Below, piece after piece: positions 1-10,369 of a stretch of DNA of 64,000 nt (position 1 is the stretch's first letter; the number at the start of each line of letters is the position of its first letter). Below the pieces are notes generated by a model, which saw only the letters and a list, made by a program, of their open reading frames with translations, did not search any database and was not told the origin of the DNA. This DNA comes from Strigamia acuminata. Taxonomy: Eukaryota > Arthropoda > Chilopoda > Geophilomorpha > Linotaeniidae. A program made the translations under genes and the position numbers. The DNA lies in assembly GCA_949358305.1 (NCBI GenBank), contig OX442315.1:992001-1056000 (forward strand), in the 5' to 3' direction.

Positions 1-507
1 TTTATTCCTTTCTTTACTTTGCCCAACCTTCTTTCCTTCTTGTGTTTATAATTTTCCCTGCTTTAAACCAAATATTTACGGAGGATAGACGCTGAAAATA
101 GTAAGTAAAGATTAGTTTAAGAATTTGAAATTCATCAATTTAAAATGATGATACGAAAATTTACTAAGTCCAAACTCATGCTTCTTCAAAGTGCGTGATT
201 AAATCTCGTTCACGCGAGAGGTCCGTGTCATATTTTATGACGAGGCGACCCCGTAGCGAGACCGCGTGTATTAAAGACATGTGAGGGCACGACTTAGCCA
301 CATTTTAATTTGCGTCTGAATAGTCGCGCCTCAAAAACTTAACAATCACCCAATTTGGATAAATATTGTTAGAAATTGTACGTCTATCACCCGTAAGTAC
401 TTTCTATTTCACAACAATTCATTTTTAATTGAATATTTTTGTTAAAATAACTTTTTCTTTCCTGGAAAATTTCCATTTCCTTTAGTTTCACTTTGCGATA
501 ATTTATT
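1..507 (+). other. Non-coding stretch upstream of the Gyp-E third ORF
   Basis: AT-rich sequence with no long ORF. A pyrimidine-rich run ending TTTCCTTTAG lies about 25 bp before the ATG at 508 and could be a splice acceptor, as proposed for the third ORF of Gyp-D. No other feature is seen. Confidence 0.4.
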
Positions 508-1747
508 ATGGCGTCCTACGATCCAAAAGTAACAATTACGATTCCAAAACCAACTCAAAAAGGCTACCCAAAGTACCTGCCGATGCCACCAATCGAAGCG
601 TCGGGCGAAGGACTGGTGCCACGCTTTCATCCTGACCACCCGAATGATCAAAGTTTCCCAAATTATGAACTGTGTCCAGTTTGTAGCGGTACCGGATTTG
701 AAATTTACCAACTGCGGGCGCCACGAGAATGCCGAGCGTGTCGGGGCGGCGGTGACTTGCGCCGTTGCAAATTCCGGAAATGGATGCGCCTTATGTTCGC
801 TTATGTATTAGGCTACGAGTCGATAGATAAAACTTCGTTGGCTGGAGTGGATTTTCCGCCGCCGAGGATTCCATTCGGCAGTGCAAACGCCATCGCTCGT
901 TTTCGTCATGCGCACGCGTCATATTTGGCACGCATAAAGCAATTGGCAAAAGAGAAGGGGATCCGGCCGTTGACTTGGAAATATCCAGAGGGAGCATACA
1001 TAATTGCCGGCGAACAGCCTGCCGAACTTCCGGACCAGTTTGTGACGCCTGAAGGAGGGACCTACGATGTGGAATCGGGTATAGAACTGTGTTTGACGGC
1101 GCCTAATGTAATCGCGGATGCGAAAAGAGCGTATTCGGAGCCGGAGAGAGTTGCGGCCGACTTGCCATTTCAACATTCAAATCTGCGCCCACGACATACG
1201 TACGAGGAGCGAAGCACGCATCGTTTGAAGGAGTACACGCAGAAAGTGACGAAAAAGATTGGAGCGGAGGCGAATCGAGACACTCACTTCGTGACGGGAC
1301 GATCCAGACCAACGTTGGACGCATCATCAGTCATTATCGAGGAAGACGGAGCGGTTGGAGGAGCGCCTATCGCTTTGCCTGTCGTCGAATCGACTAAGGA
1401 CCTTTCGTTGAACGATCAAGTGGCTAAAAAGGTAGTAAAGAATGAAGAAAACAGAAGAGAGAGAGAGAAGGTTAACAATATCAACACGATGTCGACCCCG
1501 ATAATCAAAACGGAATCGAGTGTGACGGCGGCGGAGGCGAAGTCAACCAACGTTACAACGGTGACCACTGCTGCGCCAATCATCATTCCTTATTTTTATG
1601 TCGTAAAAAACAAATCATCTTCGATTGAGACGTCCAAATCGAGCCAAGCTGCCCGACCTGTCGATGCCACCACTGTGACCCAATCGAATGTGACGCCCAA
1701 GATGATGACTTCAGTTGCTGCGACATCGGTGCCGATTACGTACTCCA
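508..1747 (+). pseudogene. Gyp-E third ORF, 5' part, interrupted by Cop-F
   Basis: An ATG-started frame of 413 codons runs without a stop until the Copia LTR at 1748, where LTR bases create an immediate TAG. After removal of Cop-F and one copy of CTCCA the same frame continues at 7912. Residues 56-78 hold Cys-Pro-Val-Cys-Ser-Gly-Thr-Gly and, after 11 residues, Cys-Arg-Ala-Cys-Arg-Gly-Gly-Gly, a DnaJ-like CxxCxGxG zinc-hairpin pattern. Gyp-B1's third ORF has a similar CxxC...CxxC hairpin, which hints at common ancestry or convergence. The rest is charged and Thr/Ser-rich with no domain I recognise. There is no signal peptide or membrane segment, so it is not an envelope gene. Function unknown; zinc and nucleic-acid binding is inference. 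Confidence 0.6.
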
Positions 1748-2214
1748 TATAGAAACTATAGACCATGTGTGTGCGCAAGAATGGAGCCAGTAATTCGTTT
1801 TCCAATGTCACCATACCAGCACAGTGGTGGCTGACATCTTTATTTCATAAAAGCATGAGTGACAGTGCCTGATTCGAGGCTATTTGCCCTCAATCATCGA
1901 TTACACGTTAAAAGTAGAACAAATCAATGGGAATTGATTTGTCCTTTACAATAAATCAAGAACCTGGCATTAACAATAGATAATGCATTCAAAATAAACA
2001 ATAAAGCTCATTTGAGCAGACGACGATACAAATAACAATCGTAGTAAACGAATCGGTCACATTAACGTTACAAGCTATATAAAAGTCATTATTAACCGAC
2101 TCACTGGTCCGGGACATTACACGATAATTAAGCATACTGCGCCAAGCCGCACTAATACGAAAAGGTGCGACATTACAATGATAAATACCATACGGTTGGT
2201 CAAAAACTCCTACA
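1748..2214 (-). repeat. Cop-F 3' LTR
   Basis: 467 bp, repeated at 7440-7906 with no difference I could find. It supplies the stop codon (TAG at 1750-1752) that ends the left half of the interrupted Gyp-E ORF. Confidence 0.92.
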
Positions 2215-2226
2215 ATTCCCCCTCTG
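2215..2226 (-). other. Cop-F polypurine tract
   Basis: On the minus strand the sequence CAGAGGGGGAAT directly precedes the TG of the 3' LTR, the expected position of the plus-strand primer. Confidence 0.75.
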
Positions 2227-2335
2227 AACAATGTATGGTTACACTCAAACAAAAGGAAAAACCACAAGCCCATCTATTCGATTGTTCCACTACTTCCCAA
2301 ACGGGGGGAAAAACCCTGGTCTGATTGAATAACGG

Positions 2336-5300
2336 TCAGAACACAACAGATTCATCTCTAATCAATTCTGCATTTTTGAGTTCAATCAACCGCTCATTAT
2401 GGACGGGATATGCAGGGTACGTCGGATTCCTGTTATAAAAATCGAATAGGCCTGTATCAAAAACATAACCTTCCGCAACACACCACCTTTCCACATCACT
2501 TATATTCTGAATCTGGTCACCGCTCGGTGAGGAATAGATAACACTAACCCATTCTGTGTAACTGTCTACTTGGTGTGTTGTGGATTGTCTTCTCCACCTA
2601 CTCATGTCTAAGTATTGTTTAAGCCTCGCACCCGTGTCATCTTCAGCGGTGAGACTTAAGCACTGTTCTATTTTAGTTATTTCATTTTCCAATATCGGTT
2701 CATTCACCGTCAACTGACATTCATTGTCATTTGTTTCCATTAAAGCAATATCCCTGTTTTTCTTACATCTCTTCTTACGCCTTTTTGTCTTTCCACATTC
2801 CCCCTCTGTCCTAATGAATTTATATTCACTCACACCTATCGGTTTCTCTGGCGGTGTCGGGGAAATGCCACCTTCTAATGACGCCGAAGAAATCTCGTGA
2901 ACTTTCAAGGGGTCAACTTGTTCAAATCCTTCATCAGATTTGGGCTCAAGTTCCAATGCAAACTGTCCTAATCTTTCGCTTCTGTCCGCAATAATCTCGG
3001 AATTATTCATGTCAATCTCCTCATGTACTAACTCTGGAGGATTTTCTACCAGGAATTCAATTCCTTTATCACTAACTTTTCCTTCTCGTTCCAATTCTTT
3101 TAGTTTCTCTTTAATTTCCCCCTCTGTCTCAGCCAGTTTCCTCTCACTTAAGGATGGGGAAATTTCATCCTCTACTGTGTCCACTAAAGTGGGAGATTCC
3201 TGCTCATAAGTGAGGCTCTCATAAAATTCCTCGTCACTTCCAAAATGTTCCCCCTCGTTTTCAATACTTTCGCAATTAACAATGTAAACTTCTCCGCTCG
3301 GTAACAATGGGAGGTTTTCCTCATAGACTCCTTCGCTGTCAACTTCCCTATGTGTTGACAATTTAACTTCATCAACTTTAGAAAACGCATCCGCTTTAAA
3401 ATCAACATGTGTCTTTACGAGATCACACTCAATTTCTCCTAGAAGTTCCTCCTCGTTTTCAACACTTTCGATGCTTGTGCACCCATTAGTGCCTACGTCT
3501 TCGCTTAACGACAATGGGGGATTCTCAAATTCTACTCGTAATTCAAGCTGTGGAGATGTTGGCACCCCAACAACCGTCGATGGAATTTCCATTCTTTCAT
3601 TCCCGATATCATCTGTTGTTTCATCTCTATCGAGGAATTCCAGAGAGGGTTTTACTTCCCCCTCGTGCCAATAACTCCACTCATGTATCTTTAAGTTATT
3701 AGTTTGAAAAACTCTGTCTCTTTGCGGGTCCCAGACCCGATATTTTCTTTGTGGACTAGAATATCCAACTAGAGCGCCCAACCATGAACACTTCTGTCCG
3801 TTCTTAACATGAAAAACCTCAACTTCTGACCCAATACACCTAAAGTGTCGCACAGAGATACATCTGTCATACAATACATTGTATGGGGTCTTCCAACCTA
3901 AATCAGTCCTGGGGGCCCTATTCCTCAAATAGACTATTGTGTTGGCAATCTCCAACCACAAATTACCTGGAAATTTATTTTCTACAATCAAATCCTCTAC
4001 TGTGTTTTCGATGTCTGTATTAGCCCTCTCAGAGATGGGGTCAGCCATTGGGTTCTCAGAATCTACTCTATCAGTTGTAATTCCGGAATTCCTCATTACT
4101 TCTACCCATGCTGTTAATTCTTTTGGGGAAAGATCCATCCCAGGGCCCAAATAAACTCCATTTACAGTTCCTCTCAAGCATTTAATTTCACCTAACCAGT
4201 TTTGAAATTCCACTAAAATGCTGTTTTCCTTTAATGGTCTAAACCATGTGTACTTAGAACAATCATCAATTATAATGACATATCTTTCCCCTGTTGGGGC
4301 CCTCCAAACACTCAAATGTATAGCTTCTAAAACTGTCCTGTCATTATCCTTTTGTGTTGGGAGAATTCTAACTTTTGCTGGTTCTATTGGATCAGTATCC
4401 ACTAAATGAACCCCATAAACATTTCTTGACCCACTCATGTTAAGAACAATGTCTTTATCTAAATATCCCATCCGGGTATGCCACAATTCTAATGGGAGGA
4501 CCCGGTCCTTTTCAAACTTTTCTTTCCGCTTTGTCACATTTCTAAGATTCTTTTTCTGGTTTTTAGCACCAGAATTCAAGGGATTATTCTGTTTAATTCC
4601 AGTCATACTTGACTTTTGGTTTCTCAAACCCCTTTGAGATTTCCCTGAAATCTCCCTTAAAAGTTCACTTCTAATTGGGTCCCCCTCTCTCTTTCTATTT
4701 TGAACCCGGTTCAAAAATTTCATTTTTGCTGATCTATTCCTATTTCCATTAAGGGGGTCACCGCCATTAATTGTGGTTACACAATTTAATTGTTTATCAT
4801 CTAAACATCCCTTATTCAATTTATTCAATTTCCTGCTCTCTTCTAACGATGGGGGATTCTTTCCTTCGGTTTTTACAAAAACCCTTTGCTGATTCTGCCT
4901 ACAAGAACCTTGAATGTTAATTTCATTAACCCTGTCCCCCTCGTTCTTTTTAATCTCTTTATTCCGAACCTTGTTCGAATATTCCATTTCAGTCAGTCTA
5001 GGCCCAGTTTCTTTCTTTGTTTTAACTGCATTGAGGGGCTTACCACCTTTAATTGTGGTGAAATTCAATTTCTTATTTCCATTTCTAGCTTTCATTTGAA
5101 CCTTGTTCAAAAACTCTAAATTCCCATACCTATGTTGGGATTTGATGTTTCGTACATCATCACTCGGGATTTTGCTCAAATCATCCGTGTTATTCGAAAT
5201 TCTATTCGAATCAACCATTTCGTTGCCTTGATTCACGTTGTTAGTGCCCCGCACTTTGCTATTACTAACCTCATCCGCTTCTCTTTCATGCACATGCATT

Positions 5301-5698
5301 TTGCAAGTTGCTAGCATTAAATCAACAATGCCCTTCATCACAGTATCTAAGTTGTCTGTTAGTGCGCTCTTATTAACTAAATACGTTAGTAACAATACAA
5401 TTTTATCCGAATCTAGATCGGAATTCAAATCCAAAAATTCTCTTTCTTTTACAAGAACTTTCATTTCCTCTTCAAATTGTTCATTAAGTGCGCTATGCAC
5501 TGTTTGTCCATTAATGACACTCTGTTCCTGTGTTTTCACCTTCAGTTGTGCCTTGTGTGTGTCAACCATTGTCTCTTTGTTGTGGCATTCACTTTGTCTG
5601 TTACAGACCTTCTCGTCGCACAAAACACTGTGTGCACAAAACTTGAGCCACACAACCACACCACACTCACTAATAAATTTAGTGATGGCACAAAACAC
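2336..5698 (-). CDS. Cop-F single ORF: catalytically degenerate Copia integrase-like protein with long extensions, no RT
   Basis: 1120 codons, uninterrupted. Residues 403-425 resemble the GAG-pre-integrase segment (Leu-Trp-His-x-Arg-Met-Gly-Tyr-Leu). Residues 458-610 align by eye to the Copia integrase core, including IIDDCSKYTWF and the downstream RNRAPRTDLGWKTPY. The catalytic triad is broken: the first Asp (usual HSDV) is HLSV at 461-464, the second (usual LRSDNGGE) is LRGTVNGVY near 508-516, and only the Glu (SER, Glu557) remains. The zinc-binding CxxC of the integrase N-domain is also missing. Residues 1-400 contain about three imperfect repeats built around FLNKVQ-like and GG-x-PLN motifs; residues about 640-1120 are acidic with a basic patch (KRRKKRCKKNR). 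There is no protease, RT, RNase H or CCHC knuckle. Upstream ATGs within the frame leave the exact start uncertain. It may be a structural or targeting protein that parasitises an autonomous relative. Confidence 0.8.
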   Translation of the reverse strand: MFCAITKFISECGVVVWLKFCAHSVLCDEKVCNRQSECHNKETMVDTHKAQLKVKTQEQSVINGQTVHSALNEQFEEEMKVLVKEREFLDLNSDLDSDKIVLLLTYLVNKSALTDNLDTVMKGIVDLMLATCKMHVHEREADEVSNSKVRGTNNVNQGNEMVDSNRISNNTDDLSKIPSDDVRNIKSQHRYGNLEFLNKVQMKARNGNKKLNFTTIKGGKPLNAVKTKKETGPRLTEMEYSNKVRNKEIKKNEGDRVNEINIQGSCRQNQQRVFVKTEGKNPPSLEESRKLNKLNKGCLDDKQLNCVTTINGGDPLNGNRNRSAKMKFLNRVQNRKREGDPIRSELLREISGKSQRGLRNQKSSMTGIKQNNPLNSGAKNQKKNLRNVTKRKEKFEKDRVLPLELWHTRMGYLDKDIVLNMSGSRNVYGVHLVDTDPIEPAKVRILPTQKDNDRTVLEAIHLSVWRAPTGERYVIIIDDCSKYTWFRPLKENSILVEFQNWLGEIKCLRGTVNGVYLGPGMDLSPKELTAWVEVMRNSGITTDRVDSENPMADPISERANTDIENTVEDLIVENKFPGNLWLEIANTIVYLRNRAPRTDLGWKTPYNVLYDRCISVRHFRCIGSEVEVFHVKNGQKCSWLGALVGYSSPQRKYRVWDPQRDRVFQTNNLKIHEWSYWHEGEVKPSLEFLDRDETTDDIGNERMEIPSTVVGVPTSPQLELRVEFENPPLSLSEDVGTNGCTSIESVENEEELLGEIECDLVKTHVDFKADAFSKVDEVKLSTHREVDSEGVYEENLPLLPSGEVYIVNCESIENEGEHFGSDEEFYESLTYEQESPTLVDTVEDEISPSLSERKLAETEGEIKEKLKELEREGKVSDKGIEFLVENPPELVHEEIDMNNSEIIADRSERLGQFALELEPKSDEGFEQVDPLKVHEISSASLEGGISPTPPEKPIGVSEYKFIRTEGECGKTKRRKKRCKKNRDIALMETNDNECQLTVNEPILENEITKIEQCLSLTAEDDTGARLKQYLDMSRWRRQSTTHQVDSYTEWVSVIYSSPSGDQIQNISDVERWCVAEGYVFDTGLFDFYNRNPTYPAYPVHNERLIELKNAELIRDESVVF

Positions 5699-7426
5699 AT
5701 TTTTCCAATTATTTGCAGCACTTTCACTAGAAACACTTTTCCACTTTGCAAATACACAAAAACAACAATTTTCCCTCCAAAAATAAAGCGAAAATGCACA
5801 ACTTCCCTTGGGCTAATCTCACTAAGTGAGATGCAAAACTCCAACACAGTATTTCCCAAGTTCCGACCGGTGCACCTGGGCCCGCGGGACACTTGGTGGC
5901 CAGAAATAGCCTGTGTGGAAATAGGACCTTGCTACTCGACTGAGTAAAGGGCAAGGAACAAACAAAATGACCCCAAAACAAAAACTTATAAACTATACAA
6001 AGTTTCACGACAACCCAAATAGTCAAACAATAAAATGTTGGCACGTTGTCTTCTTTGCAGGACTTTTGCGTCGCAAAATCCCACGTTGACGCCGCTGTAA
6101 CGTCGATCCGAATGCTGAATTTCACTTGTGCACCTGGCACAAGACTTAACCTGTCCCCCGATGCACAGATACCCGCCACGGGCCAATCCGCGATGCGTTT
6201 GTGCCCGTCGCACCAAACACGTCCAAAAACTCGAAATTCTCGCCAAAAATTCCGTGACGTCGTCCAGACGTCTGTCGCTGCCTCGGTAAACGTCTACCTG
6301 ACGTTATTCCACGTTGGAATACTTCCTCTCGATGAGCGACGTCTCCAAAACGTTTCGGCAATCCAATCTCGATCGCCGTCGACGAAAAATGCTTCGTTTT
6401 CGCCGAAAAATGTTCCGAATCGTCTCGAAACCAGTCCCAATCGATTCCTTGGCTCTTTATGAGGTCCCACGTTGTATTTTCCAGCGCTGGGATCCACTCG
6501 TCGACTCGAAAACAGTCCAAACACGGCCTCAGACTTGTATCGCACTGGGCGCCGCCATTTTGGATTCGGCTGCTCCACGCATCTCGGCAAAAATACAACA
6601 AATAAATGATTATTTTCGATTGCTTACTGTCCTTTTTGCAGTTCTTCGTCGTTCCAGACGTTGTTTTACGCGATTTCCTGTTGAAATCCGTTGATATTTC
6701 GACACTTTAGGGTCGAATGCGACGCCGCTAGTTCGTAGCGTGCCTCGTCGCTCGAAAATCAGTCCAAACTGGTCGTTTATCGTGTCCCGGACACGAAAAT
6801 CTTCTCTGTCCACCGAAATACGTTTCCTAAACGTCTTCGAATCGGTGGGCACGTATTTAATACGTGAATCGTGCTTCAAAGCGCTGGCGAACTGTGTTCG
6901 CACTCGTCGCCGGCCAAAAACCTTGTTTCCGACCGAAAACTGTTCTAATTCGGTTCCAAACCGCTTTCAATCGTTTCCTACGATCCTTTTGTGGTCCCAC
7001 GTTGCAATTTTCAGCGCTGGGATCCACATTAAATGCACAAATCGGTGCAAATTCGCTCCTCAAACACGAACGGTGCTGGGCGCCGCCATCTTGGTATGAC
7101 GCGCCATCGTTGATTTAAATCGACGAAAAAGGCTTGTAAACTGCCAAATAAAATTGAAAATACAATTCTCAATGTTCCTACTGTCTTTCCTCGTTGATTT
7201 CCGTCGAAATCCTTCGAAAACCGCTCTCGCTGCTCCGGTCGCAATTCGCCGACTTCTCTGCCGAACCGAGCACGCGAATCCTTGTTCGCCGTGCGGAAGA
7301 ATCGTCTCTCGATTGCCGCCCGTCGCTCCGGTGATTCCCGTCGACGCGCGAAAGACGTTCCCGGCCAGAATTTCGTCGCGAATCCGAATTTCTACGTTAT
7401 ATTAACGTTGCGCACACGAAAACCAC
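5699..7426 (-). other. Cop-F 5' leader with internal duplication and YY1-like sites
   Basis: About 1.7 kb between PBS and ORF with no long ORF. Segments around 6440-6565 and 6970-7100 are diverged direct copies, both containing GTCCCACGTTG, CAGCGCTGGGATCCA and GGGCGCCGCCAT. Each copy holds a site reading AAGATGGCGGC (7082-7092) or AAAATGGCGGC (6551-6561) on the minus strand, matching the YY1/Pho consensus. Confidence 0.6.
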
Positions 7427-7438
7427 CCTCTGCTACCA
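7427..7438 (-). other. Cop-F primer-binding site (initiator tRNA-Met)
   Basis: Minus strand TGGTAGCAGAGG begins one base after the 5' LTR. It is complementary to the conserved 3' end of eukaryotic initiator tRNA-Met including CCA, the usual Copia primer. Confidence 0.85.
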
Positions 7439-7439
7439 C

Positions 7440-7906
7440 TATAGAAACTATAGACCATGTGTGTGCGCAAGAATGGAGCCAGTAATTCGTTTTCCAATGT
7501 CACCATACCAGCACAGTGGTGGCTGACATCTTTATTTCATAAAAGCATGAGTGACAGTGCCTGATTCGAGGCTATTTGCCCTCAATCATCGATTACACGT
7601 TAAAAGTAGAACAAATCAATGGGAATTGATTTGTCCTTTACAATAAATCAAGAACCTGGCATTAACAATAGATAATGCATTCAAAATAAACAATAAAGCT
7701 CATTTGAGCAGACGACGATACAAATAACAATCGTAGTAAACGAATCGGTCACATTAACGTTACAAGCTATATAAAAGTCATTATTAACCGACTCACTGGT
7801 CCGGGACATTACACGATAATTAAGCATACTGCGCCAAGCCGCACTAATACGAAAAGGTGCGACATTACAATGATAAATACCATACGGTTGGTCAAAAACT
7901 CCTACA
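7440..7906 (-). repeat. Cop-F 5' LTR
   Basis: 467 bp, apparently identical to 1748-2214, indicating recent insertion. It is followed by the second TSD copy CTCCA at 7907-7911. Confidence 0.92.
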
Positions 7907-7911
7907 CTCCA

Positions 7912-9536
7912 AAATTGCAACTTCAGACACACAAATGGACACAATTGCTGATTTTAACAAAAAACTAATTAAAGCTGATTTTTCCCCACAGGTTGACCGA
8001 GATATCAAAGCGTTGTTGAATTTCACACCATCTTCATCCATCGCGAATATTGCTGCCGAAATTGCGAGAGATGCGGAGTAGTGCGCAAAGATCCACGACG
8101 TCAAGAAATTGGAGAGCAAGATTTCTAATCCAGTTGCTAAGGCCATTTCAGCGGTCTCGAGCGGATCGACGTCGTCGGAGGGATGCGCGTCTCTAAAGCC
8201 ACGTTATCTCCAGGGATTCGACCGAAATGGATGTACGATGCGCCCAGACCGTATCTTCACCCAGATGTCCGAAATATTCCGGCGCCACGAGCTTGAGATA
8301 CTGTACCCCATGGAGAACAGGGGTCAAGGACGAATCAACCTGAGATCGGAGGGATGGAGCGAACTTTTTAAGATGTCGATTAATTTGGATTTCAATGTTA
8401 GCGCCTCAGACTTCAAAGCAGTCATCGGAACGATTTTCGGACGCCTCGGAGATATCGCGAGGGAAATAGAAGCAAAAATGACAAAAGACTGTACCGGAGA
8501 CGAACACGCGGTGCAGCACCTCATTGTGCACGCTGTGCACTTTAATCTAAAAGAAATCATCACCCAAATGCATCAGAGTCGTCGCGACGCCGTCAAACGA
8601 TTTCGAGAAGCCGACGCGCTCAGGGAGGCCCAGAGACTTGAGGACGAGAAAAATGCGCCCGCTAAGCCACCACTGGATCCAGAATTGATCATGACGGAGG
8701 ATGAGGTTAAGAACTTTTCAGAGAAGATTCTCATCGAACTGGCGCCTGAGAAATTGGTGCAACAATTCGAGGATGCGATTGCTGAGAATCCAAGATTGGC
8801 GGATCCCCGAACCAAATATTCGTTCAGATACGATCCCGTAATTGTGGCGGACACAGGAATACTCGCCTCGGAGTTGTCATCGGATGTGGATTATTCAATG
8901 TCGGATGTCGAGTCGCTTCGCGAATCAACGGGCGACGAGGAGAACCATAAAGCATTCCTGGCGGCGCGAGAGCATAACAAAATTGAAGTAATTCAAGCTG
9001 ACGAGCCTTTCAGACTTCCTGGAGTTGGACGGGGCGGTGCAAAGGCTGGACGTCGATCGCCATTGATGTCGAGGATGCCTAAAATGGTTTTGACGCCGCC
9101 AAAGGAGAATGACGACAGTGCAAGCGAGGTTGTCACATGTGAGAGTTTACGCGAACCGGTCGGGCCGAAGCCTAAGAAGAAGCGTCTCGTGGAGCCAACT
9201 TGCGCGTTAGCAATAATGGAGGAGATTATCCCGATTCATGATATTTTCTACTCATTGCCGTGGGAGCCCAAAATCGAATTGGTCGTGGATTGGAGTATTC
9301 TGACGCGCCTTTTCGAAACGATCATCTTTTCGGACTTACAACTTGACCACGGCGCGGGCGAGAAATTGTTGTCCCTCATTAAACAATATTATGTTGGAGA
9401 TTTCCTGTACCGAGTGAACAGAATTAGCCAAAAGTGTTACGCGACTTCTAAACAACAGGTGAGAGTGATCCTCGTGAAAACAGCGCTTAGATTGGTCTAT
9501 TATGCGATGGACGGTCAGGGCGCGTCTGCATTTTAA
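7912..9536 (+). pseudogene. Gyp-E third ORF, 3' part, with one internal stop
   Basis: This continues the frame of 508-1747. It is open to a single TAG at 8079-8081, then open again in the same frame to TAA at 9534-9536. Either one ancestral ORF of about 954 codons acquired a nonsense mutation, or two ORFs are arranged in tandem; the first in-frame ATG after the stop is at 8238. The region after 8238 is predicted largely helical and charged, with an acidic, Ser-rich centre. The C-terminal 130 residues are hydrophobic-patterned and probably globular (around IHDIFYSLPWEPKIELVVDW). No signal peptide, transmembrane span or known catalytic motif was seen. I do not recognise the family. Confidence 0.6.
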
Positions 9537-10358
9537 GAAAATAAAACTCATGGATTGACTTCAAGAACCTACAGTGACTTTGCGCCTTCTAAAAACCCAT
9601 ATACGAACTGTTGTGTATGTGGACTTTATTGTGATAATTGTGATACAAACGATAAGTGTTATAATTATTTAAAATGTGATTGTTATGCGCCTCGATGAAG
9701 ATTTTTTGCGTAAAGTTCCGTGAAAACTCAAACGCCTACGAAAGAAGATAATATTCGTTTGCGAACTTTTTATTTTTTGATATTTATATTTTACTAATCA
9801 TTTTTGCTAATCATTTTTATTAACCATTTGTGATTATTGAAATTTTGCTATCCTATTATTGTGATAATTGACGCCAAATCAGCGCCTAATCAATATTTTT
9901 ATTTGCTAATAATTTACATTTTTATAGAGATTTTGCCACCCATAGGCATTGTTAATTAATCCTAAATTATTTTATTTTCTAGTCATAACACAAAATACCA
10001 TTGTTAATGTCAAGTGTTATCAAATAATTTAACAAATTTTATTATTTTATATAGAATTTAGTCGCGATTAGCGCCTAAACGTCTATTGATTTTGTTAACT
10101 TTTAATCAAACGATTTTTTACAATATTCCTCTCCTAAACCCATTTGTTTGTGTTTGTTTGTTCTTGTCTGTAATTGCGCCAAGTTGTGCGCCTGTTGCGT
10201 CTGTCCAAATAAATCCCTACCTGTGTTATGTGTTTATTATGAGATTAATGTTGTTGATTCATTATTTTTATTTATTTATATGTTCAAATTTTTATCAATC
10301 ATGTTTGTTAACTCCATTTGGATGTTGATTATATAAAAACCATATAATAAACATCTAG
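9537..10358 (+). other. Gyp-E 3' untranslated region
   Basis: Very AT-rich, with TTATTG and TTTTATT strings and no credible ORF. It leads into the polypurine tract. Confidence 0.5.
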
Positions 10359-10369
10359 GTGGGGGGGAA
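10359..10369 (+). other. Gyp-E polypurine tract
   Basis: GTGGGGGGGAA directly before TGTCACGG, in an otherwise AT-rich stretch. Confidence 0.75.

Larger units (their letters stand above)
1748..7906 (-). mobile_element. Cop-F: complete, recently inserted Copia-related element lacking reverse transcriptase
   Basis: Two 467-bp LTRs (1748-2214 and 7440-7906) that look identical by eye flank an internal region on the minus strand. The TSD is CTCCA at 1743-1747 and 7907-7911. In its own orientation the element begins TGTAGGAG and ends CTATA. A PBS matching the 3' end of initiator tRNA-Met sits one base inside the 5' LTR, and a PPT abuts the 3' LTR. The only long ORF is 2336-5698, which has Copia integrase similarity but no RT or RNase H. 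The element is therefore non-autonomous and must have been mobilised in trans. Confidence 0.9.

Noticed and set aside
1989-2273. Minus-strand ORF of 94 codons at the Cop-F LTR (repeated at 7681-7944)
   Set aside because: Entirely LTR plus flank; no start context or homology.
5238-5947. Plus-strand Ser/Leu/Phe-rich ORFs opposite Cop-F
   Set aside because: Antisense shadows of the real minus-strand ORF; composition is that of a complement of Lys/Glu-rich coding sequence.
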